Origin: Nocardia sp.
Lineage (GTDB): Bacteria > Actinomycetota > Actinomycetes > Mycobacteriales > Mycobacteriaceae
Length of the DNA: 64,000 nucleotides
NCBI RefSeq assembly: GCF_025465275.1
Contig: NZ_JAODNK010000027.1
Location: forward strand, 87,346 to 151,345
Reading direction: 5' to 3'
The translations under genes and the position numbers were made by a program. Positions 48,917-58,263 of the stretch are shown one piece after another. The notes below the pieces were generated by a model. It saw nothing but the letters and a program-made list of their open reading frames with translations. It did not search any database and was not told the DNA's origin. Positions within the stretch are counted from its first letter, which is position 1. Each line of letters starts with the position of its first letter.

Positions 48917-50038
48917 TCACTGAGCGGTATCCGCGACCAGTTCGGTTGCGTAGGAGTGGGGTTCGCGCTCGGTGCCGGAGATGGTGCCGCTGCCGAGGAC
49001 CTCGTCGCCGGCGGTGTCCGGGCGATAGAGGACCACGGCCTGGCCGCGGGCCACGCCGGTGAGGGGTTCGCGGAGGCGGACGACCAGGCCGTCGGCTGTG
49101 GCTTCGGCCACCGCGGGTGCGGTGCCGCCGTGGGCGCGGACCTGGGCCACGCATTCGATCGGTCCGCCGGGGGTCACGCCGGAGGTCCAGATGGCGCGGT
49201 CGGCCAGGACCGTCCACACCTCGAGATCCTTGGCGGAGCCGACGTGGACATCGCCCGAGTCGGGGTCGATGCCGGTGACGTAGCGGGGCTTGCCGTCGGC
49301 CGCCGGGCCGGGCAGGCCGAGGCCCTTGCGCTGGCCAATGGTGAACTCGTGCACGCCCTTGTGATCGCCGAGCTTGGTGCCGTCGGCATCGAGCAGCGCA
49401 CCCGGGCGGATACCGATCTTGGCGCCCAGGAAGGCCTGGGTATCACCCGAGGGGATGAAGCAGATGTCGTGGCTGTCCGGCTTGTCGGCGACGGCCAGGC
49501 CGCGCTCGGCGGCCTCCTCGCGGATCTGCGGCTTCGGGGTGTCGCCGATCGGGAACATGGCGCGCGAGAGCTGCTCGGCGGTGAGCACCGCGAGCACATA
49601 GGACTGGTCCTTGTCGGCGTCGACCGCGCGGCGCAGGACGCCGTCCTCGAGGCGTGCGTAATGGCCGGTGGCCACGGCGTCGAAGCCCAGCGCCACCGCA
49701 CGATCCGCGAGCGCCGAGAACTTGATCTTCTCGTTGCAGCGCAGGCACGGGTTGGGGGTTTCCCCGGCGGCGTACGCGGCGACGAAGTCGTCGATCACGT
49801 CTTCCTTGAAGCGGTCGGCGAAATCCCAGACGTAGAAGGGGATTCCGAGCATGTCCGCGGCGCGCCGGGCATCACCGGCGTCCTCCTTGGAGCAGCATCC
49901 GCGCGACCCGGTGCGCAGCGTGCCCGGTGACGCCGACAGCGCCAGGTGCACCCCGACCACATCGTGTCCGGCGGCGACGGCGCGCGCGGCCGCTACCGCG
50001 GAATCCACACCACCACTCATCGCGGCAAGTACTCGCAT
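48917..50038 (-). CDS. mnmA: tRNA-specific 2-thiouridylase
   Basis: 373 residues. It transfers sulfur to U34 of Lys, Glu and Gln tRNAs. PP-loop [15 protein letters not shown] (about 7-13), catalytic Cys in [16 protein letters not shown] (about 95-100) and [10 protein letters not shown] (about 190), and a C-terminal barrel. A two-Cys insertion [16 protein letters not shown] (about 48) is typical of actinobacteria. The ATG follows directly on the TAG of the cysteine desulfurase gene, its sulfur donor, so the pair is an operon. Confidence 0.96.
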   Translation of the reverse strand: MRVLAAMSGGVDSAVAAARAVAAGHDVVGVHLALSASPGTLRTGSRGCCSKEDAGDARRAADMLGIPFYVWDFADRFKEDVIDDFVAAYAAGETPNPCLRCNEKIKFSALADRAVALGFDAVATGHYARLEDGVLRRAVDADKDQSYVLAVLTAEQLSRAMFPIGDTPKPQIREEAAERGLAVADKPDSHDICFIPSGDTQAFLGAKIGIRPGALLDADGTKLGDHKGVHEFTIGQRKGLGLPGPAADGKPRYVTGIDPDSGDVHVGSAKDLEVWTVLADRAIWTSGVTPGGPIECVAQVRAHGGTAPAVAEATADGLVVRLREPLTGVARGQAVVLYRPDTAGDEVLGSGTISGTEREPHSYATELVADTAQ

Positions 50039-51259
50039 CTAGAAGCCTCCTTTCGCGCCGGCCATTCCGGCCGCCTTCGCCCGCTCGACAACCTGCGGCA
50101 GCACTGCCAGCAGGGCATCGATATCGGCGTCGGTCGAGTTGTGTCCCAAGGTGAATCGCAGTGACCCGCGCGCCAGTCGCGGATCCACACCCATGGCGAG
50201 CAGCACATGGCTGGGTCCGGCGACACCGGCATTGCAGGCCGATCCGGTCGAGCATTCGATCCCGGCGGCGTCGAGCAGCATGAGCAGCGAATCGCCCTCA
50301 CAGCCGGGGAAGGTGAAGTGGACATTGCCGGGCAGCCGGCGGTCGCCGGTGGGTCCGTTGAGAATCGCCTCCGGCACCTCGGCGAATACGCCGTCGATGA
50401 GACGATCCCGTAGTCTGTTCAATTCGACTGTGCGCGTATGCATTCCGGCGACAGTCTCGCGAATGGCGGCGGCCAGACCGGCCGCACCGGGCACATCCGA
50501 GGTTCCGGAGCGCAGATCGCGCTCGTGCCCGCCGCCGTGCAGCATGGGCACCGCGGGCACCTGACGGCCCAGCAGCAGTACGCCGACACCGTGCGGCCCG
50601 CCGACCTTGTGGCCCGCGAAACTCGCTGCCGCCAAACCACTCCGGCCGAAGGCGATGGGGAGCTGTGCGCCCGCCTGCACCGCGTCGCTGTGCATGGGCA
50701 CATCGAATTCCTGTGCCACCGCGGCCAATTCGGCAATGGGCTGAATGGTGCCGACCTCATTATTGGCCCACATGACACTCACCAGCGCGGTGTCGCCGGC
50801 GTGTGCGGCCAGGGCATCGCGCAGGGTGCGGGGTGAGATGACACCTTCGGCGTCCGGATCCAGCCAGGTGATCTGCGCGCCCTCGTGCTGCTCCAGCCAC
50901 TCGACGGCGTCGAGCACCGCATGATGCTCGACCGAGCTGACCAGAATCCGGGTGCGCTTCGGATCGGCGTCACGGCGCGCCCAGTAGATGCCCTTGACGG
51001 CAAGATTGTCGCTCTCGGTCCCGCCGGAGGTGAAGATCACCTCGGACGGCCGTGCCCCCAGCCCCGCCGCGATCGACTCCCGAGCCTCCTCGAGTAGCCG
51101 CCGCGCGGCGCGCCCCGAAGCGTGCAGCGAGGACGCATTGCCCACCGACCCCAGGACAGCGCTCATCGCCTCGACAGCGACCGGGAACATAGGCGTAGTG
51201 GCCGCGTGATCGAGGTAGACCGTATGGGCACCGACCGGACCCGGGAAAGCCGACATCAT
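50039..51259 (-). CDS. cysteine desulfurase (IscS/NifS type)
   Basis: 406 residues from ATG at 51259 (51256 equally possible). PLP enzyme that makes protein persulfide from cysteine. [19 protein letters not shown] begins the fold; [15 protein letters not shown] carries the stacking His; PLP lysine in [14 protein letters not shown] (about 205); mobile Cys in [20 protein letters not shown] (about 325). It supplies sulfur to MnmA, encoded immediately downstream, and perhaps to Fe-S assembly. Same order as Rv3025c-Rv3024c. Confidence 0.95.
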   Translation of the reverse strand: MMSAFPGPVGAHTVYLDHAATTPMFPVAVEAMSAVLGSVGNASSLHASGRAARRLLEEARESIAAGLGARPSEVIFTSGGTESDNLAVKGIYWARRDADPKRTRILVSSVEHHAVLDAVEWLEQHEGAQITWLDPDAEGVISPRTLRDALAAHAGDTALVSVMWANNEVGTIQPIAELAAVAQEFDVPMHSDAVQAGAQLPIAFGRSGLAAASFAGHKVGGPHGVGVLLLGRQVPAVPMLHGGGHERDLRSGTSDVPGAAGLAAAIRETVAGMHTRTVELNRLRDRLIDGVFAEVPEAILNGPTGDRRLPGNVHFTFPGCEGDSLLMLLDAAGIECSTGSACNAGVAGPSHVLLAMGVDPRLARGSLRFTLGHNSTDADIDALLAVLPQVVERAKAAGMAGAKGGF

Positions 51260-51390
51260 GACCGACAAAGCCTATCCCATCCCTGACCTGCGCAACCTTG
51301 GGGTATCCCCCGGCCGTCTACGAACTGTGTCCACGATTTCGCACACCACTGTGGCAACCGCGCCGTTGCGGCCGGGTATTCCCCGGCTCG

Positions 51391-51660
51391 TCAGGCCTCG
51401 AAGAGTCGCTGCCCCCACCATTCCCCGTTGCCGAGCCCCGACGGGCAGGCGAACAAGGCCGAGCCGGTGTGGGTGATGTACTCCATCATCGCGTCCTTGG
51501 CGGCCAGCGCCCGCTGCATGGGGACGAACTGGTTGTGCGCATCGCGGCAGTAGGCGAGGAAGGAGTGTCGCGCGGAGGCGCTGGGCCCGAACAGACCGGG
51601 ACCGAATCCGATGGTCAAGGTCAGCGAGGCCGGCGAAAGACCGAGCGCCTCACCGGTATT
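51391..51660 (-). pseudogene. internally deleted remnant of a DyP-type peroxidase (EfeB-like)
   Basis: Minus-strand frame ending at a normal stop. It joins two separated pieces of DyP peroxidase: an N-terminal segment NTGEALGLSPASLTLTIGFGPGLFG and the extreme C-terminus NQFVPMQRALAAKDAMMEYITHTGSALF continuing to GEWWGQRLFEA. The middle (including the heme-binding His, GxxDG and Arg) and the start are missing. It lies in the gap between the cysteine desulfurase and plsC genes, after a strong terminator, so it is probably not expressed. Confidence 0.72.
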
Positions 51661-51673
51661 CTGCGGACAGACA

Positions 51674-51715
51674 ACAGCGCCGACCCGCCGGGGGAAGGCG
51701 GCGGATCGGCGCTGT
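51674..51715. terminator. terminator after the acyltransferase gene
   Basis: Outer stem acagcgccga / tcggcgctgt (perfect 10 bp) enclosing ccgcc/ggcgg, 11 bases beyond the plsC-like stop. A short T-run is not evident, so termination strength is uncertain. Confidence 0.6.
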
Positions 51716-51725
51716 CGACGTGAAT

Positions 51726-52751
51726 TCACACGCGGGCGGGGAGTTTTACCTCGGTATGAAGTTCGGGGTGTCGCTCCGAATCCAATAGGACGGCACCCTC
51801 TTCGGCGCGGCGGACGATGCCGGCGAAGGCACGGTCCACGGCATCACCGTGGATGGCGCGCTCACAGCGGCGGGCCAGTTCGCGGCGATCGGTGCCGGGG
51901 AGTTCGAGCGGTTGCAGCACGATCTCCGCGACGATTCCGCGTGAGCGCAGTACGCGGCGGACCGAATCGCCCATGGTGTCGATGCCCACGAAACCCGGGA
52001 CCGTGGATACCTGGCCGTGTGCGTCCAGGTAGCGCAGCCGGATCGGCTGCACCGGGGTGCCGGTGTCGATGGCGGCTTGGAAGAGCGCGGGGCGCAGGCG
52101 ACCACGGGCACGGCCGCACCAGGTGGTGCCTTCCGGGAAAAGACCGACCCGCTCGCCTGCCGCCAGCCGCTCGGCAATGTGGTTCACAACACCGGGAAGG
52201 GCGCGCAGCCGCTCCCGCTCGATGGGGATCACCCGCACCAGTCGCGCGATATCGCCGACCAGTGGCCAATCGACCATATCGGCGCGAGCCACGAAGCCCA
52301 TCGGCTCGACGGCGGACAGCGCGAAGATATCGGTCCACCCGATATGCCCGGCCACCATCAGCCGACCCTGCCTCGCGGCGGGGGCATCGGGCAATCCATC
52401 ATTGGAATGCTGCTGCGCCTCAGTGGAATCGACATGTTCGCCGGTATCGGCGCTCGTGCTGTTGTCCACGATGCGCAGCCGAATTCCGCAGCAGTGCAGC
52501 AGCGTTCGGGCGTATCGCATGTGCAGAGCGGTCCGCCAGCGGCGCGGCGTCGCCAGGTGTGCGACGGGGAAACTCAGCAGGACCGCGCCCACACCGAGCG
52601 CGCGGGCCGCGACCCGTAGATGTCCGGCTTCAGGGGCGGTTTCGACGCAGTCCGGGCCACAGGGGCTGGACGGCATCCAGGCATGGGCGGCGGGTGCGGC
52701 CGGGGGACACGGCAGCGAACCCACGCCGGGAGAAAGGAAGGCAGGCATCAT
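51726..52751 (-). CDS. lysophospholipid acyltransferase (PlsC/OlsA-like)
   Basis: 341 residues. Acyltransferase motifs: HX4D as MVAGHIGWTDIFALSAV (about 132-138) and the acyl-acceptor block VGLFPEGTTWCGRARGRLRP (about 200). A hydrophobic stretch near residues 50-65 may be a membrane anchor. It follows a GNAT-type acyltransferase gene by 6 bases; such pairs (OlsB then OlsA) make ornithine lipids, and Rv3027c/Rv3026c have the same arrangement. Ornithine-lipid synthesis is inferred from order and families only. Confidence 0.88.
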   Translation of the reverse strand: MMPAFLSPGVGSLPCPPAAPAAHAWMPSSPCGPDCVETAPEAGHLRVAARALGVGAVLLSFPVAHLATPRRWRTALHMRYARTLLHCCGIRLRIVDNSTSADTGEHVDSTEAQQHSNDGLPDAPAARQGRLMVAGHIGWTDIFALSAVEPMGFVARADMVDWPLVGDIARLVRVIPIERERLRALPGVVNHIAERLAAGERVGLFPEGTTWCGRARGRLRPALFQAAIDTGTPVQPIRLRYLDAHGQVSTVPGFVGIDTMGDSVRRVLRSRGIVAEIVLQPLELPGTDRRELARRCERAIHGDAVDRAFAGIVRRAEEGAVLLDSERHPELHTEVKLPARV

Positions 52752-52757
52752 GATTCA

Positions 52758-53603
52758 TCACCGCTCGAGAGTGGCCACCGCGCCCTGCAGGCGCTCCAGG
52801 TAGCGAGTGTTGATGGTCGAAAGGCCCAGCAGCGCAACGAAGTCGGCTACTGCGAAGTCGGGATCGTGTGCGGGCTCGCCACAGATCTGCGCACCCAGGC
52901 GCAGGTAGCCGCTCATGAGCGGCGGCAGCTTCGGGCGGGCCGGAGCCTCCAGCTGGTCGAGGGTCAGACCGTCGACGACCACCGGATTGTACGGGCGCAC
53001 ATGCCGTTCCGGCTCGAGCGCGTACTTGGTGAGCAACTGGTCACGCACGGCCCGCACATTCCGGCCGGGCGCTTCTTCGGGAGTGGTCTGCATGGGCACC
53101 GAAACGCAGCCCATGATCCATTCGTAGCCGGTGAGCTGGATGTAATGCAGGATGCCCGCCCACATGAGGGTCAGCGTGGAACCGTTGCGGTGATCGGGCA
53201 CCACGCAGGCGCGACCCATTTCGACCATCCGGTTCCCGGCGGGATCCATTGCGGTGAGGTCGAATTCGGTGGCGGTGTAGTAACCGCCGGCGGCGGTCAC
53301 CTTATCGGGCGGCAGCATCCGGTAGCAGCCGACGAACTGATCGGTGAGATCGTCTCGCACCAGCAGGTGGTCGCAGTGGTCGTCGAAACGGTCTGCGTCC
53401 AGGCCGTTCTCGTTGACCGGGATGGCGAATCCCGGCTCATTGGCGAAAACCTGGTAGCGCAGGCGCTGCGCGGCCTCGCGATGCTCCGCATCGGAGGACA
53501 CAACCAGTGAGTACTGGGAGCGGCCCGACGTGCGCAGCGGCTCCGGAGTGACATATGACGCGGGGGTGAGCCGGCTGGAGCTCGACGCTGCCATGGTGGT
53601 CAT
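52758..53603 (-). CDS. GNAT-like acyltransferase (OlsB/PF13444-like)
   Basis: 281 residues from MTTMAASSSSRLTPASYVTP. Fold signature: YSLVVSSDAEHREAAQRLRYQVFANEPGF, DHLLVRDDLTDQFVGCYRML, VEMGRACVVPDHRNGSTLTLMWAGI, YEWIMGCVSVPM. This is the PF13444-type acetyltransferase family that includes OlsB ornithine N-acyltransferases. Gene order with the PlsC-like gene supports a role in acylated amino acid lipid synthesis. Substrate unproven. Confidence 0.85.
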   Translation of the reverse strand: MTTMAASSSSRLTPASYVTPEPLRTSGRSQYSLVVSSDAEHREAAQRLRYQVFANEPGFAIPVNENGLDADRFDDHCDHLLVRDDLTDQFVGCYRMLPPDKVTAAGGYYTATEFDLTAMDPAGNRMVEMGRACVVPDHRNGSTLTLMWAGILHYIQLTGYEWIMGCVSVPMQTTPEEAPGRNVRAVRDQLLTKYALEPERHVRPYNPVVVDGLTLDQLEAPARPKLPPLMSGYLRLGAQICGEPAHDPDFAVADFVALLGLSTINTRYLERLQGAVATLER

Positions 53604-53835
53604 ACGGTTGATCAAACGAGGCTCAGAATGCGCAGGAGCGACGGTCAGATGGCGGCTCGATGCCAGTCCGGTGAACGCGACGCACACCACACCCGGAGTT
53701 CATCGCAGGGCCGCTGAACGTTCTCTACCAGGACAAACGCTCGTATTCTGGCTGGGTACAGCGGGCTATCGCAGCCGCACATCCACCATTTCGAACCATC
53801 GGGCGAGCCTGCCGCAACGGGCGAATTACGGAAGG

Positions 53836-54903
53836 CTACGCCACCGTGCGCCCCTCGTTCGCGCCGGGTCGGCTACGGAAGAGCAGAGCCGTATCGCCGA
53901 ATTCGTGCCAGAGATAGCCGCCGTCGAGCGCGGCCCGATAGGCCTGCCGCACCACCTCGGCGCCGGCCACCGCCTCGAGCAGATGCAGATGCGACGCACC
54001 GGGTGCGTGCCAGCCGGTGATCAGTCCGTCGACCACGCGGGTCGGGCGGTCACCGCCGAGCACCAGCTCGGTCCAGCCCGATATCGGATGGACCAGATCG
54101 TCCGCGCCGACCGCGCTTTCGAGCGCCCGGGTCACGGTGGTGCCCACCGCCACCACGCGCCCACCGGCGGCTCGCGTGATGTTCGCCAGCTGCGCGGTCA
54201 GCTCGGGAACCGCGAAGCGCTCCGGGCTCGGCGGCTCACCCGACTCCGGTGAGGAAACACCCGTGTGCAGGGTGATCGACGCCAGTCCCACACCGCCGGC
54301 CACCAGCTCGGTCACCAGGGCATCGGTGAACGGCCTTCCGGCACTGGGCATTTCCGCACTGCCGGGTTCCCGTCCGAAAACCGTCCGATAGTAGGAGGCG
54401 GACCAGCGTTCGCGGACATACGAATACGTGATCGGCTGCCCCCGGCGGGCCAGCAGTCGGGGCACGTCGGCATCGATATCGGCGGTCCACAATCGCTCGG
54501 CGGCAGGTAGCCACGGCGCGCGCAGGGTGGCGCTGTGCCCATCCGGAAGTCGCACGCAGGCACCGGATTCCGGGGCGGATCCGCGCCAGGGCGTGCCGCC
54601 CGGATCGCGCAGCTCCACCACCCAGCGACCGTCGTCGAGCGGGGTCGAGAAGTGCAGCACCGCCGCCTCCCCGCCGTACCGGGCCGGTACGGCCGCATTG
54701 ACCATGGCCGAATTGTTCACCACCACAAGGTCTCCGGGACGCAGGAACTCCGGCAGCTCACGGAATCGGGCATGGGTCACCGCGCCGTCCTCGCAGACCA
54801 TGAGCCGCACCTCGTCGCGCGCCAGTCCGCGCGCCTCCGGCGGGCTGGTCGCCGACAGCTCGTCGGGCAGGATGAACTCCACCGCTTCCATCCCCACCGT
54901 CAT
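53836..54903 (-). CDS. QueA-like S-adenosylmethionine:tRNA ribosyltransferase-isomerase
   Basis: 355 residues. QueA family motifs: ELSATSPPEARGLARDEVRL (cf. LIAQxP), LRPGDLVVVNNSAMVNAAVP, DDGRWVVELRDPG, VGLASITLHTGVSSPE, VVAVGTTVTRALESA and GWHAPGASHLHLLEAVAG. Such actinobacterial versions occur outside any queuosine cluster, and no other queuosine genes are seen here, so its activity may differ from tRNA modification. Its ATG overlaps the SDR stop by 4 bases, suggesting the two act together. Confidence 0.85.
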   Translation of the reverse strand: MTVGMEAVEFILPDELSATSPPEARGLARDEVRLMVCEDGAVTHARFRELPEFLRPGDLVVVNNSAMVNAAVPARYGGEAAVLHFSTPLDDGRWVVELRDPGGTPWRGSAPESGACVRLPDGHSATLRAPWLPAAERLWTADIDADVPRLLARRGQPITYSYVRERWSASYYRTVFGREPGSAEMPSAGRPFTDALVTELVAGGVGLASITLHTGVSSPESGEPPSPERFAVPELTAQLANITRAAGGRVVAVGTTVTRALESAVGADDLVHPISGWTELVLGGDRPTRVVDGLITGWHAPGASHLHLLEAVAGAEVVRQAYRAALDGGYLWHEFGDTALLFRSRPGANEGRTVA

Positions 54904-55586
54904 GACACCACCGGCAGTTCCGAGGCCAGATAGCGACCACTCGGCGGCCTGGCCTCGAGCAGGTGGAACAGTGCGGGCACAACGGTTTCCGGCTCGGGCC
55001 GGTCGGAGATGTCCTCGCCGGGGAATGCGGCCTGATGCATGGCGGTGCGCATATCCCCCGGATCGAAGGCATAGATCCGCAGGTCCGGATTCTCCGCGGC
55101 CAGCACGGCCGTGAGCTGATCGAGGGCCGCCTTGGAGGCGCCGTAACCGCCCCAGCCCGGATACGCGCCCACCGCGGCATCGGAGCTGATGTTCACCACC
55201 GTCCCGTCCGCGGCCCGCACCGCCGGGAGCGCCGATTGCAGCACTGCCAGGGGCGCGACCACATTGGTATCCAATACGGCGGTGAGCTCATCGATCGGAT
55301 AGCGGTCCAGTGGCGGCAGCGGGCTGGGGCCGAGTGCGCTGGCATTGTTGATCAGCAAGTCCAGCGGCGCGGAACCGATTGCGGCAGCGAGTCGATCCCG
55401 GTGCGCGGGATCGGCGATATCCCCCACCACCGCCTGGGCTCCGGTCGCCGCGCGGACCTTCTCCAGCTCGTCACCGCCGCGCGCGGTGAGGATCAATTCC
55501 CACCCTTGTTCGGCGAGGGCGACCGCGGCGGCTCGACCGAATCCCGCCGAGGCGCCCGTAATCAGGGCTCTTCTGTTCTTCGTCAT
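54900..55586 (-). CDS. short-chain dehydrogenase/reductase
   Basis: 228 residues. Typical SDR with LITGASAGFGRAAAVALAEQ, LLINNASALGPSP, catalytic Ser in NISSDA and Tyr/Lys in YGASKAALDQL, and DPGDMRTAMHQ. NAD(P) preference and substrate are not evident. Its stop overlaps the QueA-like start. A 20-bp palindrome lies 15 bases upstream of its ATG. Confidence 0.93.
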   Translation of the reverse strand: MTKNRRALITGASAGFGRAAAVALAEQGWELILTARGGDELEKVRAATGAQAVVGDIADPAHRDRLAAAIGSAPLDLLINNASALGPSPLPPLDRYPIDELTAVLDTNVVAPLAVLQSALPAVRAADGTVVNISSDAAVGAYPGWGGYGASKAALDQLTAVLAAENPDLRIYAFDPGDMRTAMHQAAFPGEDISDRPEPETVVPALFHLLEARPPSGRYLASELPVVS

Positions 55587-55600
55587 GACTCCATCGTGAA

Positions 55601-55620
55601 ACCTGAACCTCAGTTCAGGT
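55601..55620 (-). promoter_or_regulatory. operator-like palindrome in the SDR promoter
   Basis: Perfect inverted repeat acctgaacctcagttcaggt (8-bp arms, 4-base spacer). On the minus strand a TTGACC overlaps one edge and a CACGAT-like -10 lies about 19 bases further, a long spacer typical of MerR-type promoters. No regulator gene is near except the PadR relic. Confidence 0.6.
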
Positions 55621-55629
55621 CAAGGTAGT

Positions 55630-55770
55630 TCACTCGGAGCGAAGCCTGATGACACGGCGAATCGCTCCGGGTTGCCAGGACAGCGACTCCCGGCGCACGT
55701 CATACCCGTGCACCGGCCCCAGCATCCGCACCACCGACAGGACCAGCAAACGCGTTGCAGGAACAGCCAA
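55630..55770 (-). pseudogene. N-terminal remnant of a PadR family regulator
   Basis: Up to 46 codons from a TTG at 55770, of which the segment VPATRLLVLSVVRMLGPVHG followed by YDVRRESLSW matches the start of PadR-family winged-helix regulators; it then diverges and stops at 55630. The rest of the domain is missing, so it is a truncated relic lying just beyond the palindrome at 55601-55620. Confidence 0.55.
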
Positions 55771-55866
55771 AATTCGCAGGTTAGCGCGCCCCGCCCGAGG
55801 ATTGGACCCCCGGCTCGACGAACCCGACCGGCTCCCTATCACGCAGCACGAAGATCAGCGACACGA

Positions 55867-55897
55867 AGGAGCCGCCCGGCGGGGACTGCCGGGCGGC
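55867..55897. terminator. ndh terminator
   Basis: Perfect 12-bp stem gagccgcccggc / gccgggcggctc with a 7-base loop, placed 18 bases beyond the ndh stop (minus strand). On the plus strand it is followed by gttt; on the minus strand by cttcg, so the T-run is weak. Confidence 0.65.
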
Positions 55898-55914
55898 TCG
55901 TTTCGGGGCTTGGG

Positions 55915-57207
55915 TCAGGCGGCTCGGGGCTGGGCCTGATCCTTTGCCGCCGAGGTCTTCTGGACCTCGTTGAAACCGGGGCGGCCGGTGCCGATGAAGG
56001 CGACCAGCCAGGAGAAGACGGCCGCGAAGCGGTTGCGGAAGCCGACCAGGTAGAAGAGGTGGACTGCCAGCCAGGTGAACCAGGCGAGGGTGCCGGTGAA
56101 CTTGATCTTGTCGTTCAGCTTGGTGACGGCGCTGAAACGGCTGATCACCGCCATGCTGCCCTTGTCCCAGTAATTGAACTCGGTGGCCGCGTGCTTCTTG
56201 CCGCGAATGATGTCGGCGACGTGGCGGCCCTCCTGCATGGCGACCGGCGACTGGCCGGGGTAGCCCTTGAGGGAGGTCATATCGCCGATGGCGTAGATAT
56301 CGGCGTGGCCGCCGACGGTGCAGTCCGGATTGATGAGGAGGCGTCCGGCCCGGTCGGTTTCGCAGCCGGTCGCCTCGGCCAGCAGCGAAGCGAAACCGCC
56401 GACCGCCACGCCCGCCGACCACACCACGGTCTCGGCGGCAATGCCGCGCTCCACACCGTCCTTGCTCTTGACAGTCACCTTGCCCTCGTCGATATCGGTG
56501 ACGAAGGTGTCGACCAGCACCTCGACGCCGCTCTTGGTGAGCGATTTCTTCGTGTACTCCGACAGCCCACCGCCGAACGGCGGCAGCACCACACCGGCGC
56601 CCTCGACCAGGATCACCGAATCATCCTGGTGGTAGTACCTTTTCGCGAGTTCCTTGAGCTGGCCCGCGACCTCGACACCGGTCGCGCCGGCGCCCACCAC
56701 GACAAAGCTGAGCAGCCGGCGACGGGTCTCCGGGTCGGCGTCCTTGGCCTCGGTGAAAACGCGGTCGATCTGCGCGCGCAGGTCCCGGGCATCGTCGATG
56801 GTCTTGAGCGAATACGTCTTCTCGGCGAAATCGTCACGGCCGAAGTAGGACTGGCTCGCGCCGGTCGCCGCGATCAGCGAGCCGTAGCGGATCTTGCGCT
56901 GTCCCTCGGTGGTTTCGTAGGTGAGGACCGCGGCCTCGGCGTCGATGGCGACCACCTTGCCGACGCGGGTCTGACCGTTCTTGTGATGCTTGAGGATGTT
57001 CTTGATGGGCGGCGCAATCTCGTCGGAGGCCAGCACACCCGTCGCAACTTGGTAGAGCAGAGGCTGGAAGAGGTGTTCAGGGGTACTCGAAATAAGGACG
57101 TACGGAACTCCCGACTTATTGAGTTGCTTGGCGGCAGACAGCCCACCGAACCCCGAACCAACAATGACGACCTCGACGGTCTCGATACCCGCGTCCACAC
57201 TCTGCAT
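55915..57207 (-). CDS. ndh: type II NADH dehydrogenase
   Basis: 430 residues. Single-subunit, non-proton-pumping NADH:menaquinone oxidoreductase at the membrane. FAD site VIVGSGFGGLSAAKQLNKSG (residues 14-33), NADH site VVVGAGATGVEVAGQLKELA (about 172-191), AIGDMTS and GQSPVAMQEGRHVADII (about 310-340). C-terminal hydrophobic region GTLAWFTWLAVHLFYLVGFR (membrane anchoring). Divergent from a LysR gene; the 113-bp gap may hold its promoter. Confidence 0.95.
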   Translation of the reverse strand: MQSVDAGIETVEVVIVGSGFGGLSAAKQLNKSGVPYVLISSTPEHLFQPLLYQVATGVLASDEIAPPIKNILKHHKNGQTRVGKVVAIDAEAAVLTYETTEGQRKIRYGSLIAATGASQSYFGRDDFAEKTYSLKTIDDARDLRAQIDRVFTEAKDADPETRRRLLSFVVVGAGATGVEVAGQLKELAKRYYHQDDSVILVEGAGVVLPPFGGGLSEYTKKSLTKSGVEVLVDTFVTDIDEGKVTVKSKDGVERGIAAETVVWSAGVAVGGFASLLAEATGCETDRAGRLLINPDCTVGGHADIYAIGDMTSLKGYPGQSPVAMQEGRHVADIIRGKKHAATEFNYWDKGSMAVISRFSAVTKLNDKIKFTGTLAWFTWLAVHLFYLVGFRNRFAAVFSWLVAFIGTGRPGFNEVQKTSAAKDQAQPRAA

Positions 57208-57274
57208 GACAGCCTCCTTCTCTCATGACTAACCGTAATTCGGAACGCTGTTGTTCCAGGGGTCAGGGCGCATA

Positions 57275-57301
57275 ATCAATATGACTCTTATCTACATTGA
57301 T
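57275..57301. promoter_or_regulatory. candidate LysR binding site
   Basis: Inverted repeat atcaat ... attgat with a 15-base spacer inside AT-rich sequence, just upstream of the LysR gene and between it and divergent ndh. It fits the loose T-N-A palindromes of LysR regulators. Confidence 0.45.
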
Positions 57302-57320
57302 CATGAATGGGAGAAATGCC

Positions 57321-58178
57321 GTGGAGCTGCGACAGCTGGCCTACTTCGTCGCCGTCTGCGAGGAGCTCAGCTTCAGCCGCGCGGCCACGCGCTGCTTCAT
57401 TTCGCAGTCGGCCATCAGCCACCAGATCGCGCGGCTAGAACGCGACCTCGGCGTGCCCCTCTTCGAGCGCTCGACACGGTCGGTTGTACCCACCGACGCG
57501 ACCACCCGGCTACTTCCCCTTGCGAAGCAAATGCTGAGCCTGGAATCCGCCATTCGCGCAGCTGTAAGGGCCTCCGGGCCACGGATTCGCCTGGCAGCCA
57601 ATATGTCCTTCGCAACAAGATCGCTGTCCGCCATTGCCGGAGCACGCGAGGCGCATCCGGGTGCGGAGATCGAATTCGTCATCAAGCCGTTCCGCCAGCG
57701 CATTCAGGCGGTGGCGGACGGAGACTGTGATCTTGCTCTCATCCGAGGGAGTGTGGATCAGCCCGGACTGACCGTGGAGAAGCTCTGGGTGGAGGACTTG
57801 GTCATCGCCACCTCCACCGCGCACCCCCTCGCCGGGCGCGACGACGCCACCCTCGCCGATCTCGGTGCGTACCCACTGCTACTACCGCCCGAACTCGATC
57901 AGGTGCTGCTGCACAATGTCGTCCGCGCCGCCTTCGCCGATCTACCCACCGGCCCCGCCTACGGTCCGCCCATCCCCCCGGACCACACGGCCACCATGGA
58001 ACTCATCAACCGCCCCGACGCCTGGACCATCCTCTACGCCGACAGCCAGACCGAAGGCATCGCCATCCTCCGCCTGACAGGCCACCCTCTCCGCATCCCC
58101 GTCTCCGCCGTGATCCGCAGCGACATCCGCCCCTCCCCCATCCTCACCACCCTCCTCGCCGCCCTGCACTGCGCCTGA
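57321..58178 (+). CDS. LysR family transcriptional regulator
   Basis: 285 residues from GTG, with GGGAG 7 bases upstream (an ATG 18 bases earlier is less well placed). HTH at 1-60 (VELRQLAYFVAVCEELSFSR, SQSAISHQIARLERDLGVPL), effector domain about 85-285 (GPRIRLAANMSFATRSLSAI). Divergent from ndh; whether it controls ndh or another gene is unknown. Confidence 0.92.
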   Translation: MELRQLAYFVAVCEELSFSRAATRCFISQSAISHQIARLERDLGVPLFERSTRSVVPTDATTRLLPLAKQMLSLESAIRAAVRASGPRIRLAANMSFATRSLSAIAGAREAHPGAEIEFVIKPFRQRIQAVADGDCDLALIRGSVDQPGLTVEKLWVEDLVIATSTAHPLAGRDDATLADLGAYPLLLPPELDQVLLHNVVRAAFADLPTGPAYGPPIPPDHTATMELINRPDAWTILYADSQTEGIAILRLTGHPLRIPVSAVIRSDIRPSPILTTLLAALHCA

Positions 58179-58263
58179 AAACGGAGCGGCGGAACAGCAT
58201 TCGTCGGCTATCGTCGTTCCGTCGGAGCGGGCCACGGGGAGTGGCCCGGAGGTAGGGGGATCC

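Noticed and set aside
53691..53835. Short plus-strand frames in the gap upstream of the OlsB-like gene
   Set aside because: No recognisable motif, start site or codon bias; nothing supported there.
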